Source: DASQHW01 sp038238245
Lineage (GTDB): Bacteria > Actinomycetota > Acidimicrobiia > IMCC26256 > PALSA-610
Length of the DNA: 64,000 nucleotides
Reading direction: 5' to 3'
Assembly (NCBI GenBank): GCA_038238245.1
Contig: JBBRXX010000003.1
Coordinates: 62,001 to 126,000, forward strand
The position numbers and the translations under genes are program-made. Positions 1 to 8,490 of the stretch are shown one piece after another; position 1 is the first letter of the stretch; the number at the start of each line of letters is the position of its first letter. The notes below the pieces were generated by a model. It did no database searches. It was not told where the DNA came from and saw nothing but the letters and a program-made list of their open reading frames with translations.

Positions 1-1
1 C

Positions 2-553
2 TCGCTCGCAGAGCTTTTGCGCATGGGCCGCAACTACGGCGACCCGGGCGACTACGACACGAAGTTTGCGGGCTTGAACGCGCGCATGTCGGAGTTCCAC
101 GCCGCAACTGCTCTCCAGTCGCTCGAGCTCCTCGATGACGCATTGCACCGGCGGAATGCGATCGCACAGATCTACCGCAACAACCTGCGCGACGTGCCCG
201 GCGTCGGGTTCCAGCACGTACCGCAAGGCGACTTCAGTACCTACAAGGATTTCGTGATCACGATCGATCCCAATGCGTTCGGTGTGACGCGGGACGTCCT
301 GGTGCTCGCGCTCGCCGCCGAGGGGATCGACACACGGAGCTATTTCGATCCGCCGGTGCACCGCCAACGCGCGTACCAGCACGTTGCGCACGACGATCTC
401 CCGGATACCGAGGCCGTGTCCTCGCGTATCCTCGCGCTGCCGATGTTCACGGACCTTCGTGACGAAGAAGTCGAGCGGGTCGCCGACGTCATCGCCGCGG
501 TACACGAGCACGCGGATGCGATCGTGGCCAGCGGCCACGCCTACGCCGACTGA
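2..553 (+). CDS. DegT/DnrJ/EryC1/StrS sugar aminotransferase, C-terminal part
   Basis: PLP-dependent aminotransferase that would convert a nucleotide-linked keto-sugar to an amino-sugar in the cytoplasm. The open frame runs in from before base 1, so the start, the PLP lysine and the first half lie outside the window. The visible part begins with the family's RNYG block and the motif GLNARMSEFHAA, followed by the small C-terminal domain with YKDFVITID and the RSYFDPPVHRQ substrate-loop region, all typical of the family. It ends 26 bases before the convergent WecA-like gene. A second full DegT gene lies at 52929-54044. The family is confident; the sugar substrate is not known. Confidence 0.93.
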   Translation, partial: SLAELLRMGRNYGDPGDYDTKFAGLNARMSEFHAATALQSLELLDDALHRRNAIAQIYRNNLRDVPGVGFQHVPQGDFSTYKDFVITIDPNAFGVTRDVLVLALAAEGIDTRSYFDPPVHRQRAYQHVAHDDLPDTEAVSSRILALPMFTDLRDEEVERVADVIAAVHEHADAIVASGHAYAD

Positions 554-578
554 CGGAGCGCCCGGCCCGAATCCTGTG

Positions 579-1514
579 TCAGGGCTCGGCTGCCCACGAA
601 CGAGGCGACGTGAACACGACGAGCGCCGCGATCCCGATACCCGCGACTGTGACGATCGTGATCCCGATCGCGGTCGTGGACGCGAGCGACGCAACGCCTA
701 TTCCGACGGCCGTCAGCGCGACCTGCCCGGCTGCGCACGCGAGCACTGACGCCTCGAGCGGCCAGCCCCGGTCGACGAGCTGATCGTAGACATGGCCGCG
801 ATCGCCTCGGAGCACGGGACGTCGCGCGCGCACTCGCCGGACGATCGCGACGACGGTGTCGCCGACGGGAACGCCGACGAACAGGATCGCGCCGCTGATC
901 ACCGGGGAACCGTGCTGCGTCGCATCGGCGAACATCACCGCGAGTGCAGTCCCGATCAGGTAGCTGCCGGCGTCGCCGAGATACACGCGCGCCGGAGGCC
1001 GGTTCCACACGAGGAAGCCCGCGAGCGCGCCGACGAGTGCGAGCGCCAGCGTCGACACCGCCCCGCCCAGAACGACTGAGAAGCCGACCGCGCCGGTCAG
1101 GGTCACTGTGGCGGCGAGGCCGTCGAGACCGTCGAGCAGGTTCACGGCATTGAGCAGCACGAGCTCGACGACGAGCGCGACGGCCAGGTGCCAGAAGTCG
1201 TGGGGTGCGACCATCCACGCCACGATGACCCCGAGCACGGCCTCGGCCGGCAGCCGGATCCTCACTGACAGGTCGCGGATGTCGTCGACGAGGCCGAGCG
1301 CGGACGCCAGGCCGAGGGGAACCAGCAGCGACGGGCGGTCCACCGCCACCGGTACGACGATCGCGAGCAGGACCGCGATGCCGCCCGCATACGGCACGGC
1401 CTGCTGGTGGACCTTCAGCGGTCCGGGCCGATCGACGAGACCGACACGTGTCGCAGCCCACGCGGCGACCGGCGAAAGGATCACCGCGACCGCAAAGCCC
1501 GCGATCAGGGCCAC
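579..1514 (-). CDS. WecA/MraY-type polyprenyl-phosphate sugar-1-phosphate transferase
   Basis: Integral membrane enzyme that would transfer a HexNAc-1-phosphate from UDP-sugar to undecaprenyl phosphate, the priming step of lipid-linked glycan assembly. The 311-residue polytopic protein carries VDRPGPLKVHQQAVPYAGG near the N-terminus, the acidic VDDIRD, NAVNLLDGLDGL (the NxxNxxDGxDGL core), YLGDAGS and, in the last cytoplasmic loop, RGDRGHVYDQL in place of the usual HxHH-type box. The GTG start overlaps the end of the upstream GNAT gene by 10 bases, so it is the last gene of the leftward operon that begins near 7279. The family is clear; whether the substrate is GlcNAc or another sugar is not. 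Confidence 0.93.
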   Translation of the reverse strand: MALIAGFAVAVILSPVAAWAATRVGLVDRPGPLKVHQQAVPYAGGIAVLLAIVVPVAVDRPSLLVPLGLASALGLVDDIRDLSVRIRLPAEAVLGVIVAWMVAPHDFWHLAVALVVELVLLNAVNLLDGLDGLAATVTLTGAVGFSVVLGGAVSTLALALVGALAGFLVWNRPPARVYLGDAGSYLIGTALAVMFADATQHGSPVISGAILFVGVPVGDTVVAIVRRVRARRPVLRGDRGHVYDQLVDRGWPLEASVLACAAGQVALTAVGIGVASLASTTAIGITIVTVAGIGIAALVVFTSPRSWAAEP

Positions 1515-2101
1515 ACGAGCACCTGTTGCGTGACGTCGCGGTGCACCTGATCGAACCCGTGGCGGCGGAATCCGCCGAGCTCATAGGCGCGGATGGCGGC
1601 GACGTTGTCGACTGCAGTGACGACGCGGGCCGTGGGGACACCACGGCGCCTGAGCTCGCTCACTGCAGACACGACGAGGAGCGCACCGAGCCCGCGTCGC
1701 TGCACGCCTGCTGCGACGGCGATGGCCATGATCTCGGCCGCGGGCGCGTCCTCGTCGCCGCGAAAGCCGTACCGCATGGTCTCGAAGACCGCGCGGGGCG
1801 CCCGCGCGATGCCCGCAATCGCCGTCACACCGGCCGCGAGTCCGTCGTGCATGAGGAACTCTCGATAGAACGCGCCCGTGTCCTCGGCGGCGGCAACGAA
1901 GCCGCAGACCTTCCCGCCGTCGTCGACGACAAGTGCGAACGCCCGGTGCGACCGCACGACGCGACGATAGAGCCGGCGCAGGAACGGGCGCCCGAGCGTG
2001 ACGAGGAAGCCGTCATCGATGCGACCCGCGTGAAGGTCGACGATTGCGTCGACGTCGTCGAGCGTCGCCCGCCGTACCCCGACATCCGCATCCTGCGGCA
2101 T
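1505..2101 (-). CDS. GNAT-family N-acetyltransferase
   Basis: A 198-residue acyl-CoA-dependent acetyltransferase. The acetyl-CoA loop is visible as QRRGLGALLV, preceded by the strand AEIMAIAV and followed by VDNVAAIRAYELGGF, the usual C-terminal motif B. The ATG at 2101 shares one base with the upstream GT4 stop (TGATG), which decides this start over the longer open frame. It lies between the GT4 and WecA-like genes in the operon, so acetylation of a sugar amine is plausible, but the substrate cannot be read from the sequence. Confidence 0.88.
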   Translation of the reverse strand: MPQDADVGVRRATLDDVDAIVDLHAGRIDDGFLVTLGRPFLRRLYRRVVRSHRAFALVVDDGGKVCGFVAAAEDTGAFYREFLMHDGLAAGVTAIAGIARAPRAVFETMRYGFRGDEDAPAAEIMAIAVAAGVQRRGLGALLVVSAVSELRRRGVPTARVVTAVDNVAAIRAYELGGFRRHGFDQVHRDVTQQVLVWP

Positions 2102-3285
2102 CACCGGTGCGGCACGCGTGACGCCGGGCGTTCCTCCATGAGCCGACGATACGTCTCGAGCGTGATCTCGATGCACCGTTGCTGGTCGAACTCTCGCTGG
2201 GCCTTGTCGCGTGCGGCGACCCCAAGCCTCTGCCTTCGGTCTGCGTCGGCCGCCAACGTCTGGATCGCGCCTGCCAGCGCGTGCGTGTCGCGTACGGGTA
2301 CGAGGATGCCCGTCACGCCGTCGTCGACCACCTGCCGGCAGCCGCGGATGTTCGTTGCCACGATCGGCAGACCCATCGCGGCCGCCTCCATGGCCGCGCG
2401 CGGGAACCCCTCGCGATGCGACGCCAGCACGAACAGATCCATTCCTGCGCACAGTCGCACGATGTCGTCGCGCGCCCCCAAGAGGGAGACGCCGGCTGCG
2501 CGCGCTTGTTCGAGATCACTCGGTGTAAGTGCGTCAGCCTTCTCGTGCTCGTCGCCGCCGATGACCGCGAACCGGAGCCGGGGGTCGAGGTCGCGGAGCT
2601 GTCGCGCCGCCTCGAAGACCTCGAGATAGCCCTTCTCGCGTACGAGGCGGCCGACGAGCCCCACAACGACGTCGTCAGGTTGGCGTGCGCCCAGCTCGGC
2701 GCGTGCCGCAGCGCTCTCGACGGGCGAGACGGCCGCCGGATCGAACCTTCGCAGGTCGATGCCGTTCCCGAGCAGCGTGAGCTTGCGCGCGGGCACGCCG
2801 ACGCGACGGAGCGTCTCCAGATCTTCCTTGTTCTGCACGAGCTCCGCCTGAGAGCACATGCTCGCGACGCGTTCCGCGCCGTAGACGAGAGTCCGTTTCG
2901 ACAGGGCACTGTCGGCTTGGGCGTACAAGCCGTGCACGGTGTTCACGATCACGGGGACGCGTGCCGCTCGCGCCGCGACGCGGCCGTAGAGCCCCGGCTT
3001 CGGATTGTGGGTGTGCACGATCGTCGGCCGGAGTTGCCGCAGCAATTGCACGAGCTCGAGCAGCGCTCGTGCGTCGCTTGCCGGTGCGAAGGCACGCGTC
3101 GCATGACGCAGCGCCACGTGTCGTATGCCGCGTCGCTCGATCGCCTCGACGAATGGACCGGCGGCCGAGATGCCGACGACCTCGAAACCGTCTCGGGAAA
3201 ATGCTTCGAGCTGCGGTCCGAGCAACAATTCCAAGCTGATGTCGGTCGTCGTGATGTGGGCGACGAGCGGGCGCGTCGCGGTCAC
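2101..3285 (-). CDS. GT4-family glycosyltransferase
   Basis: Retaining GT-B glycosyltransferase of 394 residues, cytoplasmic, adding a sugar from a nucleotide donor to the lipid-linked chain. The N-terminal acceptor domain holds IVHTHNPKPGLYGR and VNTVHGLY. The C-terminal donor domain shows GNGIDLRRFDP, GRLVREKGYLEVFEAA and the EX7E element in SHREGFPRAAMEAAAMGLP. The GTG start at 3285 forms a GTGA overlap with the end of the upstream deacetylase gene, and the stop shares a base with the next start, indicating translational coupling. Resembles CapM/WbpX-like capsule transferases; donor and acceptor are unknown. Confidence 0.93.
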   Translation of the reverse strand: MTATRPLVAHITTTDISLELLLGPQLEAFSRDGFEVVGISAAGPFVEAIERRGIRHVALRHATRAFAPASDARALLELVQLLRQLRPTIVHTHNPKPGLYGRVAARAARVPVIVNTVHGLYAQADSALSKRTLVYGAERVASMCSQAELVQNKEDLETLRRVGVPARKLTLLGNGIDLRRFDPAAVSPVESAAARAELGARQPDDVVVGLVGRLVREKGYLEVFEAARQLRDLDPRLRFAVIGGDEHEKADALTPSDLEQARAAGVSLLGARDDIVRLCAGMDLFVLASHREGFPRAAMEAAAMGLPIVATNIRGCRQVVDDGVTGILVPVRDTHALAGAIQTLAADADRRQRLGVAARDKAQREFDQQRCIEITLETYRRLMEERPASRVPHR

Positions 3286-4112
3286 GATGCAGACCGCGAG
3301 TAGCGGATCCGATCCACCCAGCGTCGCGCCGTACCCTCGAGGGCCATCCCTCCGGCGGCCTTGCGCTCGAACCAGCGCATGCCGTCGCTCGTCTGGATCG
3401 GCGAACGCCCGAGGCGGTACGCGTCGCTGCGGCCATAGGGATTCGTGCGGTTCCCGGCGATCGCCGCCGACCGGAAACGGCGGCGCACCTCCCGAGCGGC
3501 CTCGGGTGATCCCAGCACGGCCTTGGGATAGGCGAAGTCGACGGGCGCTCGCCCGAGACGCTCGCCGATCAGGTCGATCGACCGGTCGAGCTCGTCGGCG
3601 ACGTCTCGTCCCGGCAGGCGATCGAGCAGGCGATGCGTGTGCGTGTGCGAGCCGACGTTGACCAGGCCGGTCGCGCACGCGTCGGCGAGGGCGGACCACG
3701 ACAACGGACGGCCGTTGTCGGGAAACGATCGGTCCTCGTCGACGAACGCGGTGGCGAGGTAGAGCGTGGCCGGCACCCGGTGCCGCACCATGATCGGCAA
3801 CGCGACCTCGGCGAAATCGGCCGTGCCGTCGTCGAAGGTGACGACCACCTGCGAGTCGGCGGACGCCGGTGGATTCGTCAAGCGATCGAGCGCGTCGCCG
3901 AGCGCGACGACGCGGCCCGACGCGCGGAGTGCGGCCATCTGCTCCTCGAAGAGCACGGGGTCGAGATCGATCTCGAGCGGGGACCGCCGTCCGACCCGGT
4001 GGTAGAGGAGTACCACCGCGCCCGGGGCCGGCCGTCGTCCACGGTCAGCGAGCGAGCAAGCGACCTTGAACGACTGGCGGAGGAGCTCCTCAGGCGCCAC
4101 GGCCGCCGGCAC
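3282..4112 (-). CDS. Polysaccharide deacetylase (NodB-homology, CE4)
   Basis: Metal-dependent carbohydrate de-N- or de-O-acetylase of about 276 residues. The CE4 motifs are present in order: TFDDGT (catalytic base and metal Asp), SHTHTH (metal histidines) and FAYPKA. YHRVG precedes them near residue 55. No signal peptide or membrane segment is obvious, so a cytoplasmic or lipid-intermediate substrate is possible. GTG 4112 (reading VPAAVAPEELL) is chosen as start because it overlaps the end of the upstream membrane-protein gene; GTG 4100 is an in-frame alternative. The stop overlaps the GT4 start as GTGA. Confidence 0.9.
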   Translation of the reverse strand: MPAAVAPEELLRQSFKVACSLADRGRRPAPGAVVLLYHRVGRRSPLEIDLDPVLFEEQMAALRASGRVVALGDALDRLTNPPASADSQVVVTFDDGTADFAEVALPIMVRHRVPATLYLATAFVDEDRSFPDNGRPLSWSALADACATGLVNVGSHTHTHRLLDRLPGRDVADELDRSIDLIGERLGRAPVDFAYPKAVLGSPEAAREVRRRFRSAAIAGNRTNPYGRSDAYRLGRSPIQTSDGMRWFERKAAGGMALEGTARRWVDRIRYSRSAS

Positions 4113-5652
4113 CGAGAGTCTGCGGCGTGGAGAGGACGGGCATCTCGGGCGAGGGTCGCGCGCGAGAAGTATCGAGACACAAGAGCACATAGAGCGCCGG
4201 GAGGACGAGCGATCGCTGGCGAACGAGGAGGCCGAAGTTCGCGAAGGCCTGGAAGCTCACCGCATAGAGAAGTGTCAGCGTCCAGCAGTAGAACAGGAAC
4301 GGCGAGCTTCGTATCTGGCGCAGTGACAACGCCACCGACGATCTTCGATAGATGATGAACCCCGCGAGCGCGACGCCCTCGAGCGACGCGAGGATCTGGA
4401 GACCGGTGCTCACCTCCCAGGGGAAGGGCCGCAACAGCACGGTCATCGCGCCTTGGGGAAGGTGCAGCGGCGACAGCGAGTTGCCGCCGTTCGTGAATTT
4501 CGCGCTGCCCTGCTGGGTGCTCTCGGTCGTCTTGTCGAGCTCGGCCTGCACGGATTCGAGCGACAGAGAGGGCAATCCGAGGGACTTCGCACCCTGGCTC
4601 ACCGTGAACACCACGAGGAAGCCGACAACGATAAGCCCGATCGGCTTGAAGAGTGAGCCGCGATCTTCCGCGGTGCTGCGTCTCGTTCTTCCTGCCGCGT
4701 AGGCCGCCGCCGCGGCGAGCGTGACGAGGGCCAAGAGGTGTGGCCGCACCACCCACATCATCCACGCGCCGGGAAGCGCGACGATCAGCCCGCGGATGAC
4801 CCGGTTGTGCAGGAGATGCGCCGTGCCGAGCGCGGTCGACCCGATCCCGAACTGCATCAGGGCTTCCTTGCCGAGGGAAGAAGGCCAGAAGGCGATGCTC
4901 GGCGCGAACATGACGAGGATGAAGAAGAGGCGCCGGTCGAGGGACGGGAGTGCTTGCTCGGCCGCGCGGTACCAGAGATACGAGCCGACGAAGGCGATGA
5001 GGCCGAACACGAAGTAGCCCGCGACCATGTCGGAACCGAACAGGTAGTACACGACGCCCGTGAACCAACGGACGAAGTTGCTCTTCCGCAAGTCTGGGAA
5101 GTCGGGCGCGATCACGCCCGCCTTGTGCAGCCAGAACCCGGCGAAGCGCTTGCCGTACTTGTCGTACACCGAGGCGTCGCCGGCGTCACCGAAGGTCCGG
5201 TACCGAAGTCCGGACCCGATCAGCTTCACGATCACGCCGCCGACCAGCAGGCGCGGGAGCCACGGTTCGTCCGGGTGCCGCCGGAAGAGCAAGCGCGCCG
5301 CCCCCACGGTCGCTGTCAGACCGATGACCGGCACGAGCACGCGCGACAGGACGGGCTGTGGGAACCAGTGCGCGCTTGCGACGAGGAACGCGAGCAGGGC
5401 CGCGGCGGCGACGACCATCGCGACCCCCGACCCGGAGTCGACCGCGTGCGGGGCCTCCCCCCCGGCCGGCGGCGTGCGCGGATCCTCGACGGGCATCGCC
5501 TTCGGGTCGGCAACCGGCCCGGGCACGCGCGCCTGAGACCCGCCGGGCCGGCGATACATCCACCAAGGCGCGCCCGGGCGGCTGCGGTCGACCGAACCGC
5601 TCGGTACCAGGTCCGGAGACGCGGGCAGCGAGCCGTCCTCGCCCACGCTCAC
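4090..5652 (-). CDS. Polytopic membrane protein, possible GT-C or Wzy-like glycan enzyme
   Basis: About 520 residues with roughly ten hydrophobic segments after a Pro/Gly/Ser-rich cytoplasmic N-terminus of some 60 residues. A conserved-looking loop after the first helices carries FGDAGDASVYDKYGKRFAG, acidic and probably extracytoplasmic, which would suit a GT-C or polymerase active-site loop. A later loop has APSIAFWPSSLGKEALMQFG. I do not recognise a named family. It sits directly downstream of the Wzz-like gene and upstream of deacetylase and GT4 genes, so chain polymerisation or sugar addition outside the membrane are the leading guesses. The GTG start at 5652 follows the upstream stop by 4 bases. 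Confidence 0.8.
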   Translation of the reverse strand: MSVGEDGSLPASPDLVPSGSVDRSRPGAPWWMYRRPGGSQARVPGPVADPKAMPVEDPRTPPAGGEAPHAVDSGSGVAMVVAAAALLAFLVASAHWFPQPVLSRVLVPVIGLTATVGAARLLFRRHPDEPWLPRLLVGGVIVKLIGSGLRYRTFGDAGDASVYDKYGKRFAGFWLHKAGVIAPDFPDLRKSNFVRWFTGVVYYLFGSDMVAGYFVFGLIAFVGSYLWYRAAEQALPSLDRRLFFILVMFAPSIAFWPSSLGKEALMQFGIGSTALGTAHLLHNRVIRGLIVALPGAWMMWVVRPHLLALVTLAAAAAYAAGRTRRSTAEDRGSLFKPIGLIVVGFLVVFTVSQGAKSLGLPSLSLESVQAELDKTTESTQQGSAKFTNGGNSLSPLHLPQGAMTVLLRPFPWEVSTGLQILASLEGVALAGFIIYRRSSVALSLRQIRSSPFLFYCWTLTLLYAVSFQAFANFGLLVRQRSLVLPALYVLLCLDTSRARPSPEMPVLSTPQTLGAGGRGA

Positions 5653-5656
5653 CGGT

Positions 5657-7279
5657 TCACGATCCGTTCGAGCTCGCCCCGACCATGACCACGCCGAACG
5701 ACGATACGCCCGCGAGCTCGAGCCGGGCGGTCGCGGCGCGCGCGTCGGCACGAGTGATCTCACCCGGCGAGATCGCCCACATCACCGAACGCGTCGCCCA
5801 GGCGATGATCGTCGCGTCGGCAGCCTCGAGGAACGGTGGACCCGCGATGACCGTCACGTCGACACCCATCTCGGAGATTGCTTCGAGCAACGGCGGGAGG
5901 CCGTCGATCGGGAGCTGCGCCATCGGGCCCGCCGCAGGCGGAACGACGACGAGGTTCGGCGTCCTGTTGTCCGACGATTGGAGCTCGGCGATCAGTTCGC
6001 CGTTGAGCGTGCCGCTGTGCGCGCGCGTGAGGAGCTCGGGAAGGGTGGTCTGGCCGTCGGGCGGCCTGGAGAACGACTTCAGATACCAATTCTGATGCGA
6101 CGACGTCGCGATCAGCGCGACCTTGACCCCGAGACTCGAGAGCGCAACCGCGAAGTTGGCGGCGACCTCCTCATAGGCGCCGCCGGTCGGGGCGCTCACC
6201 ATGATCGCCGTCGGCAGACGATCGGTCGCGATCGACAGCGCTGCGAGCCCTCGATATGCCTCGCCGATTGCCGAATGCGGCGAGGCAACCTCCCTCGAGA
6301 TCCACGGAATCACCGAGAGGACGGGCGCCGAGAACGCCGCCGCGGCCTGTTCGGGATACCGGATCGTGCGATCGGAGAAATCGACGAGCACCGCGGCCGC
6401 GAGCGCAACGAGGAGTCCGACGAGCAGCGCGATGAGGGCCGGGTTCCTCGCCGACTCGGCATTCGACAGGCGTGCGGCCGGAGTCTGGCCGAGGATCTGG
6501 CCGAACACGTTGGGCGTCCCGGCAAGCGCCTCGACCTGTGCGCGCTTCTGGCCGGTCTCGGTGAGCTGCGCGATCAGGTTGATCCGCTCGTAGGCCTTGT
6601 TGACCAGGTAGACCGACACCTTCGAGGTCTCGGGGATCGGCGGCGGCGGTGGTCCATGATCCCCGCTGGCGCTCCCCCCGTTGGTCTGTCCGAACTGCTG
6701 GTCGAAGTTCAAGGCGTTGCCGTATTGCTTGGGCAGCAACTTGGCAAGGTGCATGTCGACTTCGACGAGCGCGTTGTGCAGGTCGGTCGCGCGGTGGAAC
6801 AACGCCGTCTGCTTCCGCTGGACGGCCTTTGCGGCATCCTGTTTGCGGGCGACGATGAATTGGTTCGCCCAGTTCTTGGCGACCGACGTTGCTTCGACAC
6901 GTGTCGGCGCGCTCACCTGGAGCGTGAGAAAGTCGGCGGCCTTGCTCACGTTCGCGCGGAAGCCGATCCTCGGAGCTTCGTCGGACGCAATACTCGACGC
7001 GGTCAGCGCGGCCTGCTCGTTGGCGGGGAGCAGCGCGAGCTTGCTCGCCGGGGAGAGGATCACCGCAGGCGCGGTCGTCGAGGGGGTCTTCTTCGGGTCC
7101 TTGCTCGTCGGCGGCGTCGGTGCGATGCGTATCGTCACCGCGGTGACATAACGCACTGGATGGTTCTGGGTCCGTCGATTGAACACGAAGACGCCCACGC
7201 CCACACAGACGAGCAGGAAGACTCCGATGACGATGCGCCATCTGCGCTTGACCGCACGGAAGACGTCTTGAGCGCTCAG
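5657..7279 (-). CDS. Wzz-like polysaccharide co-polymerase with degenerate tyrosine-kinase-like domain
   Basis: Chain-length regulator, about 540 residues. The N-terminus (SAQDVFRAVKRRWRIVI) leads into a first transmembrane helix; a periplasmic-type helical region follows to about residue 270 and a second helix (ALIALLVGLLVALAAAVLV) precedes a cytoplasmic P-loop-like domain. That domain reads SAPTGGAYEEVAANFA where a BY-kinase has a GKST Walker A, and ATSSHQNW where Walker A' is expected, and it has no tyrosine-rich tail, so kinase activity is unlikely. No ATG, GTG or TTG exists in frame between the upstream TGA and the first helix; the first usable start is CTG 7279, preceded by AAGGA at ideal spacing. 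First gene of the leftward operon. Confidence 0.88.
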   Translation of the reverse strand: MSAQDVFRAVKRRWRIVIGVFLLVCVGVGVFVFNRRTQNHPVRYVTAVTIRIAPTPPTSKDPKKTPSTTAPAVILSPASKLALLPANEQAALTASSIASDEAPRIGFRANVSKAADFLTLQVSAPTRVEATSVAKNWANQFIVARKQDAAKAVQRKQTALFHRATDLHNALVEVDMHLAKLLPKQYGNALNFDQQFGQTNGGSASGDHGPPPPPIPETSKVSVYLVNKAYERINLIAQLTETGQKRAQVEALAGTPNVFGQILGQTPAARLSNAESARNPALIALLVGLLVALAAAVLVDFSDRTIRYPEQAAAAFSAPVLSVIPWISREVASPHSAIGEAYRGLAALSIATDRLPTAIMVSAPTGGAYEEVAANFAVALSSLGVKVALIATSSHQNWYLKSFSRPPDGQTTLPELLTRAHSGTLNGELIAELQSSDNRTPNLVVVPPAAGPMAQLPIDGLPPLLEAISEMGVDVTVIAGPPFLEAADATIIAWATRSVMWAISPGEITRADARAATARLELAGVSSFGVVMVGASSNGS

Positions 7280-7286
7280 CGTTCGA

Positions 7287-7291
7287 TCCTT
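7287..7291 (-). promoter_or_regulatory. Shine-Dalgarno supporting a CTG start
   Basis: On the minus strand AAGGA stands 7 bases before CTG 7279. It is the only ribosome-binding-like sequence able to serve the Wzz-like gene, because GTG 7204 would delete the first transmembrane helix. Confidence 0.6.
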
Positions 7292-7338
7292 AGCATCGGA
7301 ATTTGGCCTCCGTACGTGTCTTCAGAATACTACGCACC

Positions 7339-8490
7339 GTGACGACCGCAGAGAGTGCGGTGCCGACCGCGCGGGATGAGTATCTGAGGGTGTTGTGGCT
7401 GATTAAGGGCCTCGGTGTCGGTGGTGCCGAGCAGCTGCTCTTGATGAGTGCCCGGAATCGGGATCGCAGCCGCATCCGCCCGACGGTGGCATATCTGCTC
7501 CGGGTGAAGTCCGATCTGGCCGGAGCCCTCCGTGACGAGGACGTCGAGACACACTGTTTCGACGGCCGCACGTCGTGGAATGTCCGCTGGCTGTTCGCGC
7601 TCAGACGGTTGTTGCAGATCGGTCGCTTCGATGTGATCCACGTCCATTCGCCTCTGATGGCGGTCGGGGCCCGGCTCGTCGTGAAATCGCTGCCCGGTAG
7701 GGACCGGCCGCGAATCATCGTCACGGAGCACAACGTCTGGAAGAGCCACACTCGCCTTACCCGTTTCTCGGACCGCCTGACCGCCAGTCCTCGAGAGGTC
7801 CGCCTGGCCGTCTCGGCAGCGGTGCGCGATTCGATGCCGCCGGCGATCCGGGCACGTGCCCGGGTCGTGCGACAAGGGATCGATACTGCCAAAGTGCGCG
7901 CCGCCGCTCCGGCCCGGGATGCCATGCGCGAAACGCTCGGTGTGCCGTCGGGCGTCCTTCTCGTGGGGACCGTCGCGAACCTCCGCGCGACGAAGGGCTA
8001 TCCCGACCTCATGCGTGCCGCGCGGATGGTCCTCGACGAGCTCGAAGACGTCATGTTCGTCTCGGTCGGGCGCGGACCACTCGAATCCGAGCTGCGGGCG
8101 ATGCACGCACAGCTCGAGCTCGGCGATCGGTTCCAGCTCCTCGGTCACCGCCCCGACGGCGTGCGAGTGATGTCTGCGTTCGACATCTTCTGTCTTCCGT
8201 CACATTACGAAGGCCTCCCTCTCGCGCTGATGGAAGCGCTGGCGTTGGGGTTGCCGGTCGTGGCAACCCGCGTCGGCGGTCTCGCCGAGCTCGTCACGGA
8301 CGGCCGGGACGCGGTGCTGGTCCCGCCGCGCGATCCCGAACAACTCGCCGCGGCATTGCTCGCGCTCTTGCGCGATCCGCGCCGTCGCGCCGAGATGTCG
8401 CGTTGCGCCTTGCAAACCGCAGAGACACTGAACATCGAGCACACCGTGCGCGAGGTCGAAGCCGTCTACCGCGAGGTGATGGGTTCGTGA
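7339..8490 (+). CDS. GT4-family glycosyltransferase
   Basis: GT-B transferase of 383 residues. N-terminal domain: IKGLGVGGAEQLLLMSA (glycine-rich acceptor loop) and VIHVHSPLMAV. C-terminal domain: VGTVANLRATKGYPDLMRAA, VGRGPLESEL and SHYEGLPLALMEALALGLP (EX7E). The GTG at 7339 is preferred; TTG 7303 is in frame but would reach into the short region shared with the divergent Wzz-like gene. The stop overlaps the next gene's GTG as GTGA. It starts a rightward run of glycan genes; substrates are unknown. Confidence 0.92.
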   Translation: MTTAESAVPTARDEYLRVLWLIKGLGVGGAEQLLLMSARNRDRSRIRPTVAYLLRVKSDLAGALRDEDVETHCFDGRTSWNVRWLFALRRLLQIGRFDVIHVHSPLMAVGARLVVKSLPGRDRPRIIVTEHNVWKSHTRLTRFSDRLTASPREVRLAVSAAVRDSMPPAIRARARVVRQGIDTAKVRAAAPARDAMRETLGVPSGVLLVGTVANLRATKGYPDLMRAARMVLDELEDVMFVSVGRGPLESELRAMHAQLELGDRFQLLGHRPDGVRVMSAFDIFCLPSHYEGLPLALMEALALGLPVVATRVGGLAELVTDGRDAVLVPPRDPEQLAAALLALLRDPRRRAEMSRCALQTAETLNIEHTVREVEAVYREVMGS

